A stretch of DNA of 6,426 nt from Candidatus Aerophobota bacterium. Its GTDB lineage: Bacteria; Aerophobota; Aerophobia; Aerophobales; B3-G15. Below the pieces are notes generated by a model. That model was not told the origin of the DNA and did no database searches. It saw nothing but the letters and a program-made list of their open reading frames with translations. This document shows, one piece after another, positions 5,351 to 6,426 of the stretch. A program made the position numbers and the translations under genes. Positions within the stretch are counted from its first letter, which is position 1; the number at the start of each line of letters is the position of its first letter. Location of the stretch: contig JAUWJJ010000067.1 in the NCBI GenBank assembly GCA_030607765.1, positions 1 through 6,426 of the forward strand, read 5' to 3'.

Positions 5351-5608
5351 ATGAAAGATGTTCTGACTACAGAAAAACTCATTCCCTATTCTCAAAAAGA
5401 TAACAGTTCTGTCTATCCCTTGGTTAAATATCGGAAAGTCTTTTCTTTTAAAGCAAAAAGTAAAATTATATTTTGGCAATTTCAAGCATGTCAAGTTAAG
5501 CGAAAACGAGAACTTGAGATGAAGGCTAAGATAAAACCGTGTGAAGCAGAACCTCACGTATGGTTTGATGAGGAGACACTGAAAATGGGTATGGCTGAGA
5601 TATTGTGA
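5351..5608 (+). CDS. Small hypothetical protein (85 aa)
   Basis: ATG at 5351 opens an 85-residue frame beginning MKDVLTTEKLIPYSQKD and ending FDEETLKMGMAEIL. It is Lys/Arg-rich in the middle (QVKRKRELEMKAKIK), with no signal peptide or clear membrane segment, and I recognise no family. AGAGG at 5337-5341, 9 bases upstream, is a weak ribosome site. The frame extends upstream to a TTG at 5315, but with no better site. It lies directly downstream of a good promoter candidate and 99 bases before the Cache gene. A similar-length frame on the opposite strand (5345-5611) has Phe/Leu-rich low-complexity content and looks like its shadow. The region could also be an untranslated leader. Confidence 0.3.
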   Translation: MKDVLTTEKLIPYSQKDNSSVYPLVKYRKVFSFKAKSKIIFWQFQACQVKRKRELEMKAKIKPCEAEPHVWFDEETLKMGMAEIL

Positions 5609-5707
5609 CATTCCCAGAGGAAACGGGGAGAAACAGGGAATACAAACTTCGACCTGTAGCTACTGCACCAGTATTTTACTCTACAAATAAACTTAGGAAA
5701 AAGAAAA

Positions 5708-6214
5708 ATAAAAAAATTGCTGATAGTGTCTACAGTATTAGCCCTTCTTTTCGCTGGAGAGACGAGCGGCTTAGCCGCAGAATGTACTGAATTAGATTTG
5801 CAATGCAGGGAGCGAATTGCCGTTATTATGGTTCATAGTGTTGCAGCAGGACTGGGCGAGATAATAAAATCCATTTCTACGGAAAAAGAGCGCATCGAAC
5901 TCATTCGCACGTTTATCGCTCCCATTCGTTTCTACGTGGATAACTCGGGTTACTTTTATGTGTATGACCTCAATTGTGTAAATCTTGCCCATGCTACCCA
6001 GCCGGAACTTCAGGGTAAAAATCTTTATGATTATCAAGATATCAAGGGAAAATATGTTATTCAAAAACTGGCAGAAAAGACACAAGAAGGAGGTGGATTC
6101 GTAGAGTACCATTGGCAAAATCCTCAGACCAAAAAAGAGCAAAAGAAGATAGGATATGTGGAAATTATCCCGGGAACGAATTATTTCATTGGCACTGGTG
6201 TATACCTGAAGTAA
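5708..6214 (+). CDS. Secreted single-Cache (sCache_2) protein, likely ATA start
   Basis: This is an exported stand-alone sCache_2 sensor domain (PF17200-like), the extracytoplasmic small-ligand fold usually attached to chemoreceptors and histidine kinases. From ATA at 5708 the product is 168 residues: MKK, a hydrophobic core LLIVSTVLALLFA, and a probable cleavage site near GLAA (21-24). AGGAA at 5695-5699 is 8 bases upstream of ATA. A TTG at 5717 is the nearest conventional start, but it would be 17 bases from that site and would strip the Lys residues from the signal peptide. Cache landmarks are GYFYVYDLNCVNLAH (81-95), ELQGKNLYD (100-108), GGGFVEYHW and the closing FIGTGVY. Cys26, Cys33 and Cys90 are present, and Cys90 stands where Gly is usual after DLN. 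There is no transmembrane or signalling domain after the Cache fold. It diverges from the substrate-binding-protein gene, so both sides of the shared intergenic region encode extracellular ligand-binding proteins. Confidence 0.82.
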   Translation: MKKLLIVSTVLALLFAGETSGLAAECTELDLQCRERIAVIMVHSVAAGLGEIIKSISTEKERIELIRTFIAPIRFYVDNSGYFYVYDLNCVNLAHATQPELQGKNLYDYQDIKGKYVIQKLAEKTQEGGGFVEYHWQNPQTKKEQKKIGYVEIIPGTNYFIGTGVYLK

Positions 6215-6352
6215 TGGTTGAGAAAGGGGTTGATTGTATCTGCATCAATACTAGGTGCTGTCAAAAATAACATGAAGGAATTACAGAAAAACATTATAGA
6301 TAAAGGAAAGAAGGATTTGCATAGGAGGAGAGAAATTATTTTAATGGCAAGA
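6215..6352 (+). other. Gene-free stretch after the Cache gene
   Basis: I see no supportable gene here. The Cache frame stays open after its TAA for 47 codons (WLRKGLIVSASILGAVKNNM onward) to a TAG at 6356-6358 that belongs to the REP element. AGGAGG at 6323-6328 resembles a ribosome site, but the nearest ATG (6344) is 15 bases away and stops after four codons. This may be decayed coding sequence or the 3' leader into the repeat. Confidence 0.3.
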
Positions 6353-6426
6353 TGGTAGCCGCAACTTTTAAGTTGCGCAAGAGAAGACTAATGCATAAAA
6401 ACGCAGGCTAAAGCCTGCGGCTACCA
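6353..6426. repeat. Bipartite REP-type palindrome (BIME-like), RAYT-mobilised class
   Basis: An outer 11-bp inverted repeat, TGGTAGCCGCA (6353-6363) and TGCGGCTACCA (6416-6426), encloses two hairpins. CGCAACTT/AAGTTGCG (6360-6377) and CGCAGGCT/AGCCTGCG (6402-6419) each have an 8-bp stem and a 2-base loop. Each hairpin carries GTAG at its outer side, the tetranucleotide that marks REP sequences recognised by REP-associated tyrosine transposases. Two REPs in opposite orientation with a 24-base spacer make a BIME-like unit of 74 bases. The element ends exactly at the window edge, so its full extent is unknown. It may also act as a bidirectional terminator or mRNA-stabilising structure downstream of the Cache gene. 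Confidence 0.8.

Noticed and set aside
5717..5719. TTG as the start of the Cache gene
   Set aside because: It is 17 bases from the only ribosome site and gives a signal peptide with no basic residues. ATA at 5708 fits both criteria better, though TTG remains the conventional fallback.
5605..5790. Plus-strand frame with GTG overlapping the stop at 5606
   Set aside because: It overlaps the start of the well-supported Cache gene in another frame and has no recognisable protein features.
6323..6346. AGGAGG followed by ATG as a gene start cut off by the REP element
   Set aside because: Spacing of 15 bases is too long and the frame stops after four codons.
1..6426. CRISPR array, tRNA or rRNA genes
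   Set aside because: No regularly spaced direct repeats, cloverleaf-like sequences or rRNA signatures were seen, despite the Cas4-like nuclease.

Overview
This is an AT-rich stretch that most likely comes from an uncultured, probably anaerobic bacterium. Clear Shine-Dalgarno sites, a lipobox substrate-binding protein and sigma70-like promoters point to a bacterium. One gene (UPF0282) belongs to a family best known from archaea. I cannot name the phylum. The window looks like an accessory or eroding region bounded by mobile-element debris: a sequence resembling conserved REP-associated transposase (RAYT) flanks on the left, and a bipartite REP-type palindrome ending exactly at the right edge.

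Layout. Positions 1-404 hold non-coding sequence, a decayed reading frame with two internal stops, and an unrecognised more GC-rich 49-codon frame. Positions 405-1079 encode a Cas4/RecB-like PD-(D/E)XK nuclease with a candidate four-cysteine cluster, broken by an in-frame TAG just before the catalytic D-x-K motif. It is followed 14 bases later by an intact metallo-beta-lactamase (MBL) fold hydrolase of the COG1237 type (1094-1933). Converging on it from the minus strand are two further MBL-fold genes: a UPF0282 (COG2248) protein (1964-2830) and, upstream of it, a second COG1237-like protein (2868-3509). This gives three different MBL hydrolases side by side.

The right half holds a minus-strand branched-chain-amino-acid-type ABC substrate-binding lipoprotein (3702-4931) and a divergent plus-strand unit with a small hypothetical ORF (5351-5608) and a secreted single-Cache protein (5708-6214). 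The roughly 420-base intergenic region between them carries good promoter candidates on both strands, a 15-bp dyad and a short hydrophobic leader ORF. Neither ligand-binding protein has a visible permease, kinase or chemoreceptor partner in the window.

The most striking observation is that two unrelated genes (the second COG1237-like hydrolase and the Cache protein) have conserved N-termini that begin exactly at an ATA codon, at normal distance from a Shine-Dalgarno sequence, where the families would have ATG. This may be real AUA initiation, or start-codon loss in a decaying region. The amber-interrupted nuclease and the left-edge remnants favour decay but do not settle it. No complete new multi-gene system is evident. 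The MBL cluster beside a nuclease and the orphan sensor-like pair are the parts that ordinary annotation explains least.
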